DNA from: Ancylomarina longa
Lineage (GTDB): Bacteria > Bacteroidota > Bacteroidia > Bacteroidales > Marinifilaceae
Assembly (NCBI RefSeq): GCF_003996985.1
Contig: NZ_RJJX01000012.1
Coordinates: 1-64,000, forward strand
Direction of reading: 5' to 3'
Length of the DNA: 64,000 nucleotides
How positions within the stretch are numbered: the stretch's first letter is position 1; each line of letters starts with the position of its first letter. Below the pieces are notes generated by a model. It saw only the letters and a list, made by a program, of their open reading frames with translations, ran no database searches and was not told the DNA's origin. Shown here in pieces: positions 54,351-61,379 of this stretch. The position numbers and the translations under genes are program-made.

Positions 54351-54432
54351 TAGCAATAACAAATCACATAATTAACTCCAACATAAGACATATACTTACA
54401 GAAAAGTACCAACAGTATCCATATGGATTCAA

Positions 54433-55731
54433 TTATAGATTATAACCTTTTATAATTTTATCAAAATCTGAAGATTTTATAAAATTTTGCTTCTTCTTGT
54501 TGACTTTAATTATTTCAAGAAATCCTAATTCAACAAGGTTTTTTAAGTCTGTTCTTGCAGTATAATTTGAAATACTAAATCTTGATTCTATTTCTTTAGT
54601 ATTAAGGACCCTATCAGCATCATCATAAATAATTTTTAATATCTGAGCCATCCTGTCATTAACTAAAGGTATTTTCAGAAATTTAGAAGCTTGAGAAACT
54701 TCCTTTTGTTTACGATTGATATATGATTTTAATGCTTCAACTGCTTTTTCCAAAGTTTTAATATGGTATGTAATAAAATAGCTTAAGTCATTCCCATCTG
54801 ATTCAGTATATAAAAAAGCCTTTTCATATTGATTTTTGGATCCCTTGATAATTCTTGAAATAGATAAATACTCCGTCATCCAGTAACCTTTTTTCAACAT
54901 ATACCAATAAAACAAAGCTCTTGATGTTCTGCCATTTCCATCTGCGAATGGATGAATCCAAGCTAAAATAAAATGAATTATACAGCCTTTTACAATAGGG
55001 TGAATAAAATCATCCGTATCGCTATTAAAAAACAAACAAAGATCTTCGATTAATCGAGGTATTTCTTCAAAATTAGGTGGTGTGTGAACTGTTTCGCTAC
55101 TTGATGTATTAACAACGAATATATCATTATCCTTTCGAAACCTACCTTCATCCTCTTTATTATCTAGAGTATTATTTGAAATTAAGCGATGAATAAAAAG
55201 TATTTTTTTAGGCGTTAATTCTTCATCTTTACTTTCTGCAATTTCTTGCATAGTAATAAAGTTATTAAGAATCATTAATTCATCTTTACTTTTAGGTTTT
55301 TGCTCCTTATGAATCATTTCTTTTGCCTTTTTTCTGGTGGTATTAGCCCCCTCTATTTGGCTACTCGAAATAGCTTCTTCTATTAATGAACTTATTATAA
55401 ACTTCTTTTTGTCCGTTTCTGCAATTCCTATATTACTGCTTAAAGTACCTCCAAAATGCATATCAAAACTATGTAAGCTTCTTTGAATATAATCAGTAAG
55501 CATAAAAGAAAATTTATTTTCTCCGAATTTAACGACACTACTATTTATGCGTCTATGAAATTTTACAGCACTCCATAACTTAACGGGATCATATTGTTGA
55601 GCTTTATACTTTAATTTATCCCAGTATAAATAATTATCCTGTATGGATTTTAACAAACCGTTACTTTGCAACTCTATCATCAATTTTATTACACTATCAG
55701 TTTGTTTAATTTTTGGAGGTTGCTCAATCAT
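54433..55731 (-). CDS. Second Fic-domain protein with winged-helix C-terminus
   Basis: Protein nucleotidyltransferase of the Fic family, only distantly similar to the one at 51206. It has a complete catalytic motif HPFADGNGRTSRALF (His260) and an N-terminal inhibitory motif SSSQIEGAN (Glu127). The N-terminal 100 residues are specific to this subgroup. The C-terminal 70 residues form a winged helix (SNYTARTDLKNLVELGFLEI), suggesting it binds DNA or regulates its own gene. 432 residues. It is a single gene bracketed by near-identical hairpins, which makes it look like an independent cassette. Confidence 0.9.
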   Translation of the reverse strand: MIEQPPKIKQTDSVIKLMIELQSNGLLKSIQDNYLYWDKLKYKAQQYDPVKLWSAVKFHRRINSSVVKFGENKFSFMLTDYIQRSLHSFDMHFGGTLSSNIGIAETDKKKFIISSLIEEAISSSQIEGANTTRKKAKEMIHKEQKPKSKDELMILNNFITMQEIAESKDEELTPKKILFIHRLISNNTLDNKEDEGRFRKDNDIFVVNTSSSETVHTPPNFEEIPRLIEDLCLFFNSDTDDFIHPIVKGCIIHFILAWIHPFADGNGRTSRALFYWYMLKKGYWMTEYLSISRIIKGSKNQYEKAFLYTESDGNDLSYFITYHIKTLEKAVEALKSYINRKQKEVSQASKFLKIPLVNDRMAQILKIIYDDADRVLNTKEIESRFSISNYTARTDLKNLVELGFLEIIKVNKKKQNFIKSSDFDKIIKGYNL

Positions 55732-55752
55732 ATCATTCAGGTATTAATTATT

Positions 55753-55787
55753 AAAATTGCGAGATTTTAACTAAATCTCGTTATTTT
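55753..55787. repeat. Hairpin of the TGCGAGATTT family, upstream copy 1
   Basis: Core arms CGAGATTT/AAATCTCG with loop TAACT and partly matching outer flanks (AAAATTG against TTATTTT). Lies 22 bp upstream of the fic 2 start codon, so it would be in the mRNA leader or overlap the promoter. Confidence 0.75.
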
Positions 55788-55840
55788 CATATAAGTACTA
55801 ATATAGTTTTAAATATCTAAAAGACTAATATAATTTATTA

Positions 55841-55873
55841 AAAATGCGAGATTTTAACTAAATCTCGCATTTT
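55841..55873. repeat. Hairpin of the TGCGAGATTT family, upstream copy 2
   Basis: Perfect 14-bp arms AAAATGCGAGATTT/AAATCTCGCATTTT with loop TAACT, the same loop as copy 1, 88 bp apart from it. T-rich flank on the right and A-rich on the left, so it is a possible bidirectional terminator. Confidence 0.8.
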
Positions 55874-56054
55874 TGACAATAAATGAATATCATTCTTCCT
55901 GAAAAAAATAACGAGTTTTCTTTACATGAAAACATTCTTATTTAAATTTTCGAGCATTTTTTTAATTAAGGGAAAGACTTATTTAAAATTTTGATTGACT
56001 TTTTAAATAAGGATTGGATATATATCAAACTAAATCTAATCTCAATAAAAAGAT

Positions 56055-56088
56055 AAAGCCACATCGATAATCTTATCAGTGTGGCTTT
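56055..56088 (-). terminator. Terminator of the XRE gene
   Basis: 16-bp arms AAAGCCACATCGATAA and TTATCAGTGTGGCTTT with two mismatches and a 2-nt loop, directly beyond the XRE stop at 56094. Member of the dispersed hairpin group with 51156 and 52614. Confidence 0.7.
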
Positions 56089-56093
56089 TGTTG

Positions 56094-56741
56094 TTATTCT
56101 TTTGCTTTATCCTGTTGCTTAAGGAAGTTGTTTATTTGCTGTTCCAATCCTCCTAAATAGTTTTCTATATTGTCGTAATATATTGGCACAAGAGACTGTA
56201 AAGTATCAGCATCTGATATATTAATATATCTAGTCAATTCTTGTACTTTTTTTAATACCTCCCATAGTTGGAGGTCAATAATTCTAGACAACTTCAATCC
56301 AGTTTTATCAAACAAACTATATTCCGTTTTAGTTTTAATATTATTAATTAGCTCGGTAGTTTCTGATATTTTATCCATGCCTGTACGTATGGCTTTAATA
56401 CGCTCATAGGTTTTACTATCTTTTTGAGCAAAATTTTCTAAAGCTTCTATAAACGGCATAAAGTGTGTTAAGCAAGGTGTTAAAACAGAAAGTTCAAGCA
56501 TTTTTCTTGAAATCTGTTCTTCACTATCATTATTCCCACCCACTTCAGTACCAAATAATAACCAATCCGCCGAAATATCAAATCCACTTTTTAGAGCTTC
56601 CAACATCTTGAAATTAATTTCTCTCTCTCCTTTTTCAACTAACAAATAGGTCGATCGAGATACATTTAACGTTTCGGCAAAATCATTTTGGGAAATTTTT
56701 CGCTCTTGTCTCACTTTTTTTAAACGCTCACCTACAGACAT
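56094..56741 (-). CDS. XRE-family transcriptional repressor
   Basis: Probable element repressor of 215 residues. The N-terminal 65 residues are a Cro/C1-type helix-turn-helix (VGERLKKVRQERKISQNDFAETLNVSRSTYLLVEKGER in two pieces), ending in ISADWLLFG. The rest is helical (about residues 80-215) with no known domain and probably mediates dimerisation or contacts. It is divergent from two small HTH genes across a 146-bp intergenic region with a palindromic operator, the usual switch arrangement in phages and integrative elements. Confidence 0.88.
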   Translation of the reverse strand: MSVGERLKKVRQERKISQNDFAETLNVSRSTYLLVEKGEREINFKMLEALKSGFDISADWLLFGTEVGGNNDSEEQISRKMLELSVLTPCLTHFMPFIEALENFAQKDSKTYERIKAIRTGMDKISETTELINNIKTKTEYSLFDKTGLKLSRIIDLQLWEVLKKVQELTRYINISDADTLQSLVPIYYDNIENYLGGLEQQINNFLKQQDKAKE

Positions 56742-56770
56742 TTAGATATAGTTTTATATTTTGTGTTGAA

Positions 56771-56785
56771 TAAAACACCGTTTTA
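56771..56785. promoter_or_regulatory. Candidate operator of the XRE repressor
   Basis: Perfect palindrome TAAAAC-ACC-GTTTTA in the divergent region, flanked by two GTTTTATA half-site-like copies at 56751 and 56791. Spacing of about 20 bp between these elements suits cooperative dimer binding. Inferred from position and symmetry. Confidence 0.5.
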
Positions 56786-56887
56786 GTATTGTTTTATAAA
56801 CTTTTAATGTGTTATTTTGTGAATGTGTAATATCTCTAAAACGAAACTTAATCGTTACTAATTGTTCACAAATAATACAAAAGCACA

Positions 56888-57124
56888 ATGATAAAGATAG
56901 AGAAAATAATAGAACTAGGAAATCAACTTCCTAGAGGGGCAAAAACAAAAATATCAAATAAGTGTGGAGTCTCCAGAACACTTGTTGTTCAGTTTTTTAA
57001 GGGTACAAAACTCCCATCTAATTACACTATAAAAAAGGTGCTCGATGCAACTAGCATAGTAATAGAAGAGTATCGAAATGAATCCAAAAGCATCAATACA
57101 ATTGTAGATGGATTGAAACTTTAA
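56888..57124 (+). CDS. Small helix-turn-helix protein
   Basis: Unnamed protein of 78 residues. It is compatible with a compact DNA-binding domain: KTKISNKCGVSRTLVVQFFKG (in two pieces, about residues 20-40) reads as helix-turn-helix with the recognition helix starting at SRTLV. No other domain. It is transcribed divergently from the XRE gene, probably under its control, in the place where Cro-like or activator proteins are found. Confidence 0.6.
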   Translation: MIKIEKIIELGNQLPRGAKTKISNKCGVSRTLVVQFFKGTKLPSNYTIKKVLDATSIVIEEYRNESKSINTIVDGLKL

Positions 57125-57165
57125 TAGACACGTTAATAAATATTAGTATTCAAAATACAACACAC

Positions 57166-57459
57166 ATGACTGAAAAAATATTACAAGTATCAGAAATGAG
57201 TTCAGCCGATATAATTAAACAATTTACGGCAATGAATCAAAAACTATCAGAACTAGCAGAATACGTTAAGCCTAATAATTCAGCTACATTATTAAGCCCA
57301 AAAGAAGTAATGGAATGGTTGAGCATTACTCCTCCCACTTTAAACGATTGGGCTAAGAAAGGAATCTTAAACCGTTATAAACTTGGAAATAGAGCCTTTT
57401 ATAAAAAGGAAGAAATCATGGCAAATCTTGACGGCACAAAATACGCTAACAAGCTATAA
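57166..57459 (+). CDS. Excisionase-type (MerR-like) helix-turn-helix protein
   Basis: 97 residues. The C-terminal half carries the winged-helix pattern of phage and transposon excisionases and helix-turn-helix domain 17 proteins: LLSPKEVMEWLSITPPTLNDWAKKGIL (in two pieces), then KLGNRAFYKKEEI. The N-terminal 40 residues are a helical extension often seen in Bacteroidota members. It could be an excision cofactor for the integrase at 52990 or a regulator of the replication genes; the sequence cannot decide. Confidence 0.7.
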   Translation: MTEKILQVSEMSSADIIKQFTAMNQKLSELAEYVKPNNSATLLSPKEVMEWLSITPPTLNDWAKKGILNRYKLGNRAFYKKEEIMANLDGTKYANKL

Positions 57460-57535
57460 AAAAAACAACACGCCAAAATCACAACACACCTTTATTCAAG
57501 GGCAATACAGAATAAAACACGCATGTAAAATTGGT

Positions 57536-57636
57536 ACGAATACACCATTTTTTTTAGAGTCTTTATTTAAAAAAAAATATCGCTCAAATAAATAACAGAA
57601 ACGCACATTTTTTTGTGACGCATACACCATTTTTTT
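57536..57636 (+). repeat. Short repeats with T tracts before the replication gene
   Basis: Three related units: ACGAATACACCATTTTTTTT (57536-57555), ACGCACATTTTTTTGTG (57601-57617) and ACGCATACACCATTTTTTT (57618-57636). They lie in the 205-bp gap just before the putative replication initiator, a usual place for an origin or an autoregulatory site. Function inferred from position. Confidence 0.5.
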
Positions 57637-57664
57637 CGACAATTAACTAACTACTTTTTTACCC

Positions 57665-59059
57665 TTGCTAGACGGAATCACCTTAGAACCTACAAACTTT
57701 GATATCAGCCTTTGGATAAATCATCCAAAGCTGAAATTCAATGTTCTTACTTCTGTTGAAACTGGTGAGTTAATAGGGAGTCAAAAGGCGTATTATAATG
57801 GCTTGGAATTCACCATAGAACCAAAAGGAAAAGTCAAAATAAAAGGTTCCATTCACAAGTACTACAATAATGGTTTACACAATGGTGATCGCTTCACCTT
57901 TGATAATTTTATAAATGCGGTTAGCCAATTGTCGGAGTTTGGAGTCGTTCCTGAACAAACAATCTTAAGAGGTTTCGAAATCGGCTTAAACCTAGACACT
58001 TCCAAATCAAAGATAGACACCAAAACATTTCTAGATAGTATTTTATACTGTAGAGGTGTAAAGCATTCCGATATGGAAATCAGCGGAAAAGCGGGCTACG
58101 GTTACCGATTTAAAACTACAAATACTACCTACAAGTTCTACGATAAGATGGAACAAGCTTGTTTACAATCTGAAATGCTTCGAATTGAAACCAAGTTTAC
58201 CAAAATGAGAGCGGTTGAAAACTACGGTATCTTAACACTCTCTGACCTTCTGAACAAAGAAAAGCTATCCAGATTAATCAAAGACAAGTATTTGAAATTC
58301 ATTGACGAAACCATCTTCTTTGAGTGGGATCAAATCAAAACACCCCGTAAACTTCCAGCCAAATACAAAAGCATATTTAAAGACTTAAGAAACCCCGATT
58401 GGTGGATTAAGGATGATCGTTGCAGAAAAGAGCGAAACAAAAACAAAAAGCTACTAGAAACGCTCATAAACAAGTATGCTAAACGTAATATCAAAACCAT
58501 CCTAAAAGACCTTATTTTATTAGAACTTCAAGCTTTTTCACGCACAAAAAAAGGGGACAGATACACCGAATTTGAAAACCTTCAGTCTTGGGATGAATCC
58601 AATAGCAAAAACGCAACAAAAAAGAAGACAGATACACCATGTATTGTATGGTGCGATTCGACCGACCAAAGGGAGGTAAAAAAAGAGAAAAGATATTGCG
58701 AGGTGTGTGGAAAGGAAATCACAGAACAAAGAATAGGTTCAAAATATTGTTCCAATAACAGAAAATGCAGAGATAAGGCTTACAACCTTAAAGTTTCAGA
58801 AAAAAGAAAGTCTAAAAGATTAAATCAGGAAAAGGAAATTATAAAAATCATCAAGGAAGTAGGTAATGAGTTAAAGCTTATAAGAACTACCAACCCCAAA
58901 AGAAAGGTCAACAAAGAAAAAGCCCAGAGAAAAACCTCAATCATTGTTTCGATTAATGGAAGAAGAAAATACTTCCACGGTTTAGCTGCACGGTTTTTCA
59001 TACAGGAATTTGAAAAGAAAACCATTATCAACAACACAGACAAAAAGGTAAGTGCATGA
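57665..59059 (+). CDS. Putative replication initiation protein with zinc finger
   Basis: 464 residues from TTG at 57665; the frame opens at a stop at 57644-57646 and no ATG precedes conserved-looking sequence. The N-terminal 250 residues, with TTYKFYDKMEQ followed by LRIETKF, resemble phage/plasmid replication proteins of the gpII/X type (rolling-circle initiators), but I cannot place every catalytic residue, so this is tentative. Around residue 340 is a treble-clef-like zinc finger (YCEVCGKEITEQ, then KYCSNN and CRDKAYN), followed by a very basic tail. It overlaps the resolvase gene by 4 nt (ATGA), which implies translational coupling. Confidence 0.5.
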   Translation: MLDGITLEPTNFDISLWINHPKLKFNVLTSVETGELIGSQKAYYNGLEFTIEPKGKVKIKGSIHKYYNNGLHNGDRFTFDNFINAVSQLSEFGVVPEQTILRGFEIGLNLDTSKSKIDTKTFLDSILYCRGVKHSDMEISGKAGYGYRFKTTNTTYKFYDKMEQACLQSEMLRIETKFTKMRAVENYGILTLSDLLNKEKLSRLIKDKYLKFIDETIFFEWDQIKTPRKLPAKYKSIFKDLRNPDWWIKDDRCRKERNKNKKLLETLINKYAKRNIKTILKDLILLELQAFSRTKKGDRYTEFENLQSWDESNSKNATKKKTDTPCIVWCDSTDQREVKKEKRYCEVCGKEITEQRIGSKYCSNNRKCRDKAYNLKVSEKRKSKRLNQEKEIIKIIKEVGNELKLIRTTNPKRKVNKEKAQRKTSIIVSINGRRKYFHGLAARFFIQEFEKKTIINNTDKKVSA

Positions 59060-59685
59060 ATTCAGAAAAGAAAGTATACAAATATGCCAGAGTATCAACC
59101 GTAGGGCAGAATGAAGACAGACAGGTTGACGGACTAAAAGACATTAAAGGTGAATTAGTCATTGATAAATATTCAGGAATGATGCCATTTGCTGAAAGAC
59201 CCAGTGGAAAGCTCATTATTGAGGCCGTTCGAAAAGATAAAATATCCGAATTAGTTGTTTATGATTTTGACCGATTAGGTAGAAGCGTTCCCGATGTATT
59301 GAACACCTTAGAATTGATGAAAGAAAATCAGGTAACAGTTTCAATCTACAAAATTGGAATGAAAAGCTATATCGATGGCCATTACAACCAAATGTTTGAT
59401 TTCATGTCTGCTCTTATGGTTTTGGCTGCTAAAATGGAATATGACCGAATCAAAGACAGACAGTCGGAAGGTATTGCCATAGCCAAGGCAAAAGGAGTTT
59501 ATAAGCTTCATGCAGGAAAAGGGAAAATGACCAAAGAGCAATACGAAAAACAACATGCTGATATTATCGAACTCTTAGGCGATGGAAAATCAATTCGGAA
59601 TATTGCCAAGCTGGTAAAAAAATCCACGACCACTGTTCAACGAGTAAAAAAGCATATCGATACACAAAAAGCGTGTTCATTTTAG
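59056..59685 (+). CDS. Serine recombinase (resolvase/invertase type)
   Basis: Small serine recombinase of 209 residues. The catalytic Ser is in YARVST near residue 10; the Arg and Asp cluster sits in VYDFDRLGRS. The long E-helix region LAAKMEYDRIKDRQSEGI is complete, and the C-terminal helix-turn-helix is GKSIRNIAKLVKKSTTTVQRV (in two pieces). The size fits resolvases that process element multimers or invert a segment. It is coupled to the replication gene, consistent with multimer resolution. An imperfect inverted repeat directly after its end (59673-59705) is a possible cognate site. Confidence 0.92.
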   Translation: MNSEKKVYKYARVSTVGQNEDRQVDGLKDIKGELVIDKYSGMMPFAERPSGKLIIEAVRKDKISELVVYDFDRLGRSVPDVLNTLELMKENQVTVSIYKIGMKSYIDGHYNQMFDFMSALMVLAAKMEYDRIKDRQSEGIAIAKAKGVYKLHAGKGKMTKEQYEKQHADIIELLGDGKSIRNIAKLVKKSTTTVQRVKKHIDTQKACSF

Positions 59686-59705
59686 CAACACCCAAATGAA
59701 TACAC
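59673..59705. repeat. Inverted repeat at the end of the resolvase gene
   Basis: Arms GTGTTCATTTT (59673-59683) and AAATGAATACAC (59694-59705), imperfect by one inserted base. It is followed by a second small inverted repeat at about 59711-59727 (AGGG and CCCT ends). Could be a recombination site or a weak terminator. Confidence 0.35.
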
Positions 59706-59835
59706 AAAACAGGGCTGTTTGCACCCTATTTGATAAGTATTCCTGTACAACCCAAAGGGTATACGCTAAAAAGATTACAAACAGAGAAAAAACAGAAATT
59801 TTAATATAAACCAATAACTAAAACAGAATTAAAAA

Positions 59836-60510
59836 ATGGAATGTGAAATTTGTGGAAAACCAATTGAGAACAAGAGACCCGATAGTAAATATTGTTCTAC
59901 ATCTTGCATCAACAAAGCAAAACGAATAAGGGCAAAAGAAAGAGAATTAAACGAACTGGATAATTCTTATTCTGACACTGAAATTGACTCTTACGAACAT
60001 CAGCAAATAAATCAAAATCTTTCCAATGAATTACGAAACGTAGAAAGAGAACACTTCGATTATATTACTAACCTAAAAGGAGAATATGAGAATAAAATCA
60101 GAATTTTAGAAGAGAAAAATCTAAAACAGGAATTCACTATAGAAAAACTGAAGGATGAAATTAGCAAGCTAAACGAGAAATACGCTAAGGAGATTACTAA
60201 GGCCAGAACTAACGCAACAAAAGAAACCGTTACGGCAATAACAAAGATGCCTGCTATTCAATCAATCTTAGGTGCTTTTACAAATACTCTAATTCCTAAA
60301 CCTACAAATGGCCTTGGCGAATTAGCAGATCAATACAGTATTCAGGAAAAACAAATTATTAGTGCAATTAGAAAAATGAAACCCGATGAACAAAGTAATT
60401 TAATACAAATGCTCTACGTTTTTTTTGCAAAACCACACGAAGAGCAAATAGAAATATTTAGCACCTTACAAACCTACATGCTGCAATCCGAGGAAAACGA
60501 AGATGTGTAA
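59836..60510 (+). CDS. Zinc-finger and coiled-coil protein
   Basis: 224 residues, no recognised name. The first 30 residues form a zinc finger, CEICGKPIENKRPDSKYC followed by CINKAKR, which closely resembles the finger in the putative replication protein at 57665. Residues about 45-140 are a long coiled coil (many Glu, Lys and Leu). The C-terminal 80 residues are a separate helical domain (QYSIQEKQIISAIRKMKPDEQ in two pieces). It belongs to the rep-resolvase unit by orientation and spacing (150 bp). A role in replication or partition is possible but not shown. Confidence 0.6.
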   Translation: MECEICGKPIENKRPDSKYCSTSCINKAKRIRAKERELNELDNSYSDTEIDSYEHQQINQNLSNELRNVEREHFDYITNLKGEYENKIRILEEKNLKQEFTIEKLKDEISKLNEKYAKEITKARTNATKETVTAITKMPAIQSILGAFTNTLIPKPTNGLGELADQYSIQEKQIISAIRKMKPDEQSNLIQMLYVFFAKPHEEQIEIFSTLQTYMLQSEENEDV

Positions 60511-60537
60511 TTGCCAGGCAATTTTTATTTACAATTG

Positions 60538-60607
60538 AGCCAACTGATATTTTAAACTTCGGGAAATTAAGACCTGAATCACTAAAATATTAATTGGCTT
60601 TTTTTAT
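60538..60607 (+). terminator. Long-stem terminator after the zinc-finger gene
   Basis: 17-bp arms AGCCAACTGATATTTTA (60538-60554) and TAAAATATTAATTGGCT (60583-60599), with two mismatches and a 28-nt loop, followed by a run of T residues. Confidence 0.7.
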
Positions 60608-60616
60608 TCCCTCCTA

Positions 60617-60869
60617 AACGGATAAGCGATCTAGATAAAATCGGGGTAAAAACTAGTTAAGATCTAGGTAAACACCCCTTAAATCCCCTTTATAATGGTT
60701 CTATTTGTAGGTTCTACTCTCTGTAAGTGCTTATTTTCCTAGAAAAATATTAATTTCCATTAAATTGATTTGTTTTACTATCAAAAGATCATTTAAGTAG
60801 GATAAACGAGCGGGATAGAAGCTAGATAAGTGATCGAGATAGAAACTAGATAAGATCGGATAAATACCC
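60617..60869 (+). repeat. Degenerate iteron-like repeats, two clusters
   Basis: Cluster 1 (60617-60680) and cluster 2 (60799-60869) share GGATAA, CTAGATAA and GATC-type words in the same order and both end in an ACCC/CACCCC stretch. Within cluster 2, GATAGAAGCTAGATAAG and GATAGAAACTAGATAAG repeat at about 22 nt. Spacing near two helical turns and the location behind the replication genes suggest iterons or a recombination-related site. Confidence 0.5.
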
Positions 60870-60877
60870 ATTTAGAA

Positions 60878-60903
60878 AAACCCGACTTACAAAGGTCGGG
60901 TTT
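60878..60903 (-). terminator. Terminator of the small minus-strand gene
   Basis: Perfect 9-bp stem AAACCCGAC/GTCGGGTTT with an 8-nt loop; T-rich on both sides in the respective directions. It lies 10 bp past the stop codon of the gene at 60913. Confidence 0.82.
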
Positions 60904-60912
60904 ATTTTTACT

Positions 60913-61116
60913 TTACTTCTTAGTGTAATATTCACATTCTGCTTTAAACACCCCATTATTTTCAGAAATCTTGAACTGAATACCTTCAATAACTTCTCCC
61001 CGCGGATATTTCCCTAATTCCAAATTCAAAGCTAAAACAGCCTCCTCAACAGTAGACTTTCCAAAATTCTGACCATCTGAACTTACGACATGTTTCTTTA
61101 ATTCTTCTATACTCAT
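60913..61116 (-). CDS. Small hypothetical protein
   Basis: 67 residues, not recognised. The chain starts MSIEELKKHV and continues with a helical N-terminal half and a likely beta-hairpin C-terminal half (VIEGIQFKISENNG, then FKAECEYYTKK). No signal peptide or membrane segment. The dedicated strong terminator right after the stop and the balanced composition support a real gene. It is divergent from the 720-residue gene at 61380; whether it belongs to that system is unknown. Confidence 0.55.
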   Translation of the reverse strand: MSIEELKKHVVSSDGQNFGKSTVEEAVLALNLELGKYPRGEVIEGIQFKISENNGVFKAECEYYTKK

Positions 61117-61379
61117 AATTATGGTTTTGGTTTTCCTTAAAATTAATCACTATAAATCAAACTACATTAAAAATGCATTTTTAAATCAATTTCCCCTTTA
61201 TTTTCTTGCAGTACATAACTTGACTTACTCTAATATTTTAAGAAAAAATCTATTTAGAATGTTTATTGATAATTGCGTCTTAAAAATTACTAATTTAATC
61301 TACACTTTAAAAGGATTAATGTTTCATACATAATGATGCTAATTTTATTCCAAATTGGTATCTGACAAAGCAGTAATTA

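Larger units (their letters stand above)
55732..56093. other. Region between fic 2 and the XRE gene
   Basis: About 360 bp without a gene. It holds two hairpins of the TGCGAGATTT family (55753-55787 and 55841-55873) and the XRE terminator hairpin (56055-56088). The promoter of fic 2 should lie here. Confidence 0.5.
60511..60912. other. Non-coding region with long hairpin and short repeats
   Basis: About 400 bp without a gene. It contains a long hairpin (60538-60599) that probably ends the rep-resolvase transcript, two clusters of degenerate repeats (60617-60680 and 60799-60869) and a terminator (60878-60903). Confidence 0.55.

Noticed and set aside
57383-57595. 70-codon frame overlapping the excisionase-like gene
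   Set aside because: Out-of-frame shadow of the real gene that runs into the repeat-containing gap.
61121-61333. 70-codon plus-strand frame before the 720-residue gene
   Set aside because: Composition is AT-driven (many Phe, Ile, Asn and Leu) with no domain pattern; it lies where the promoters of two divergent genes should be.
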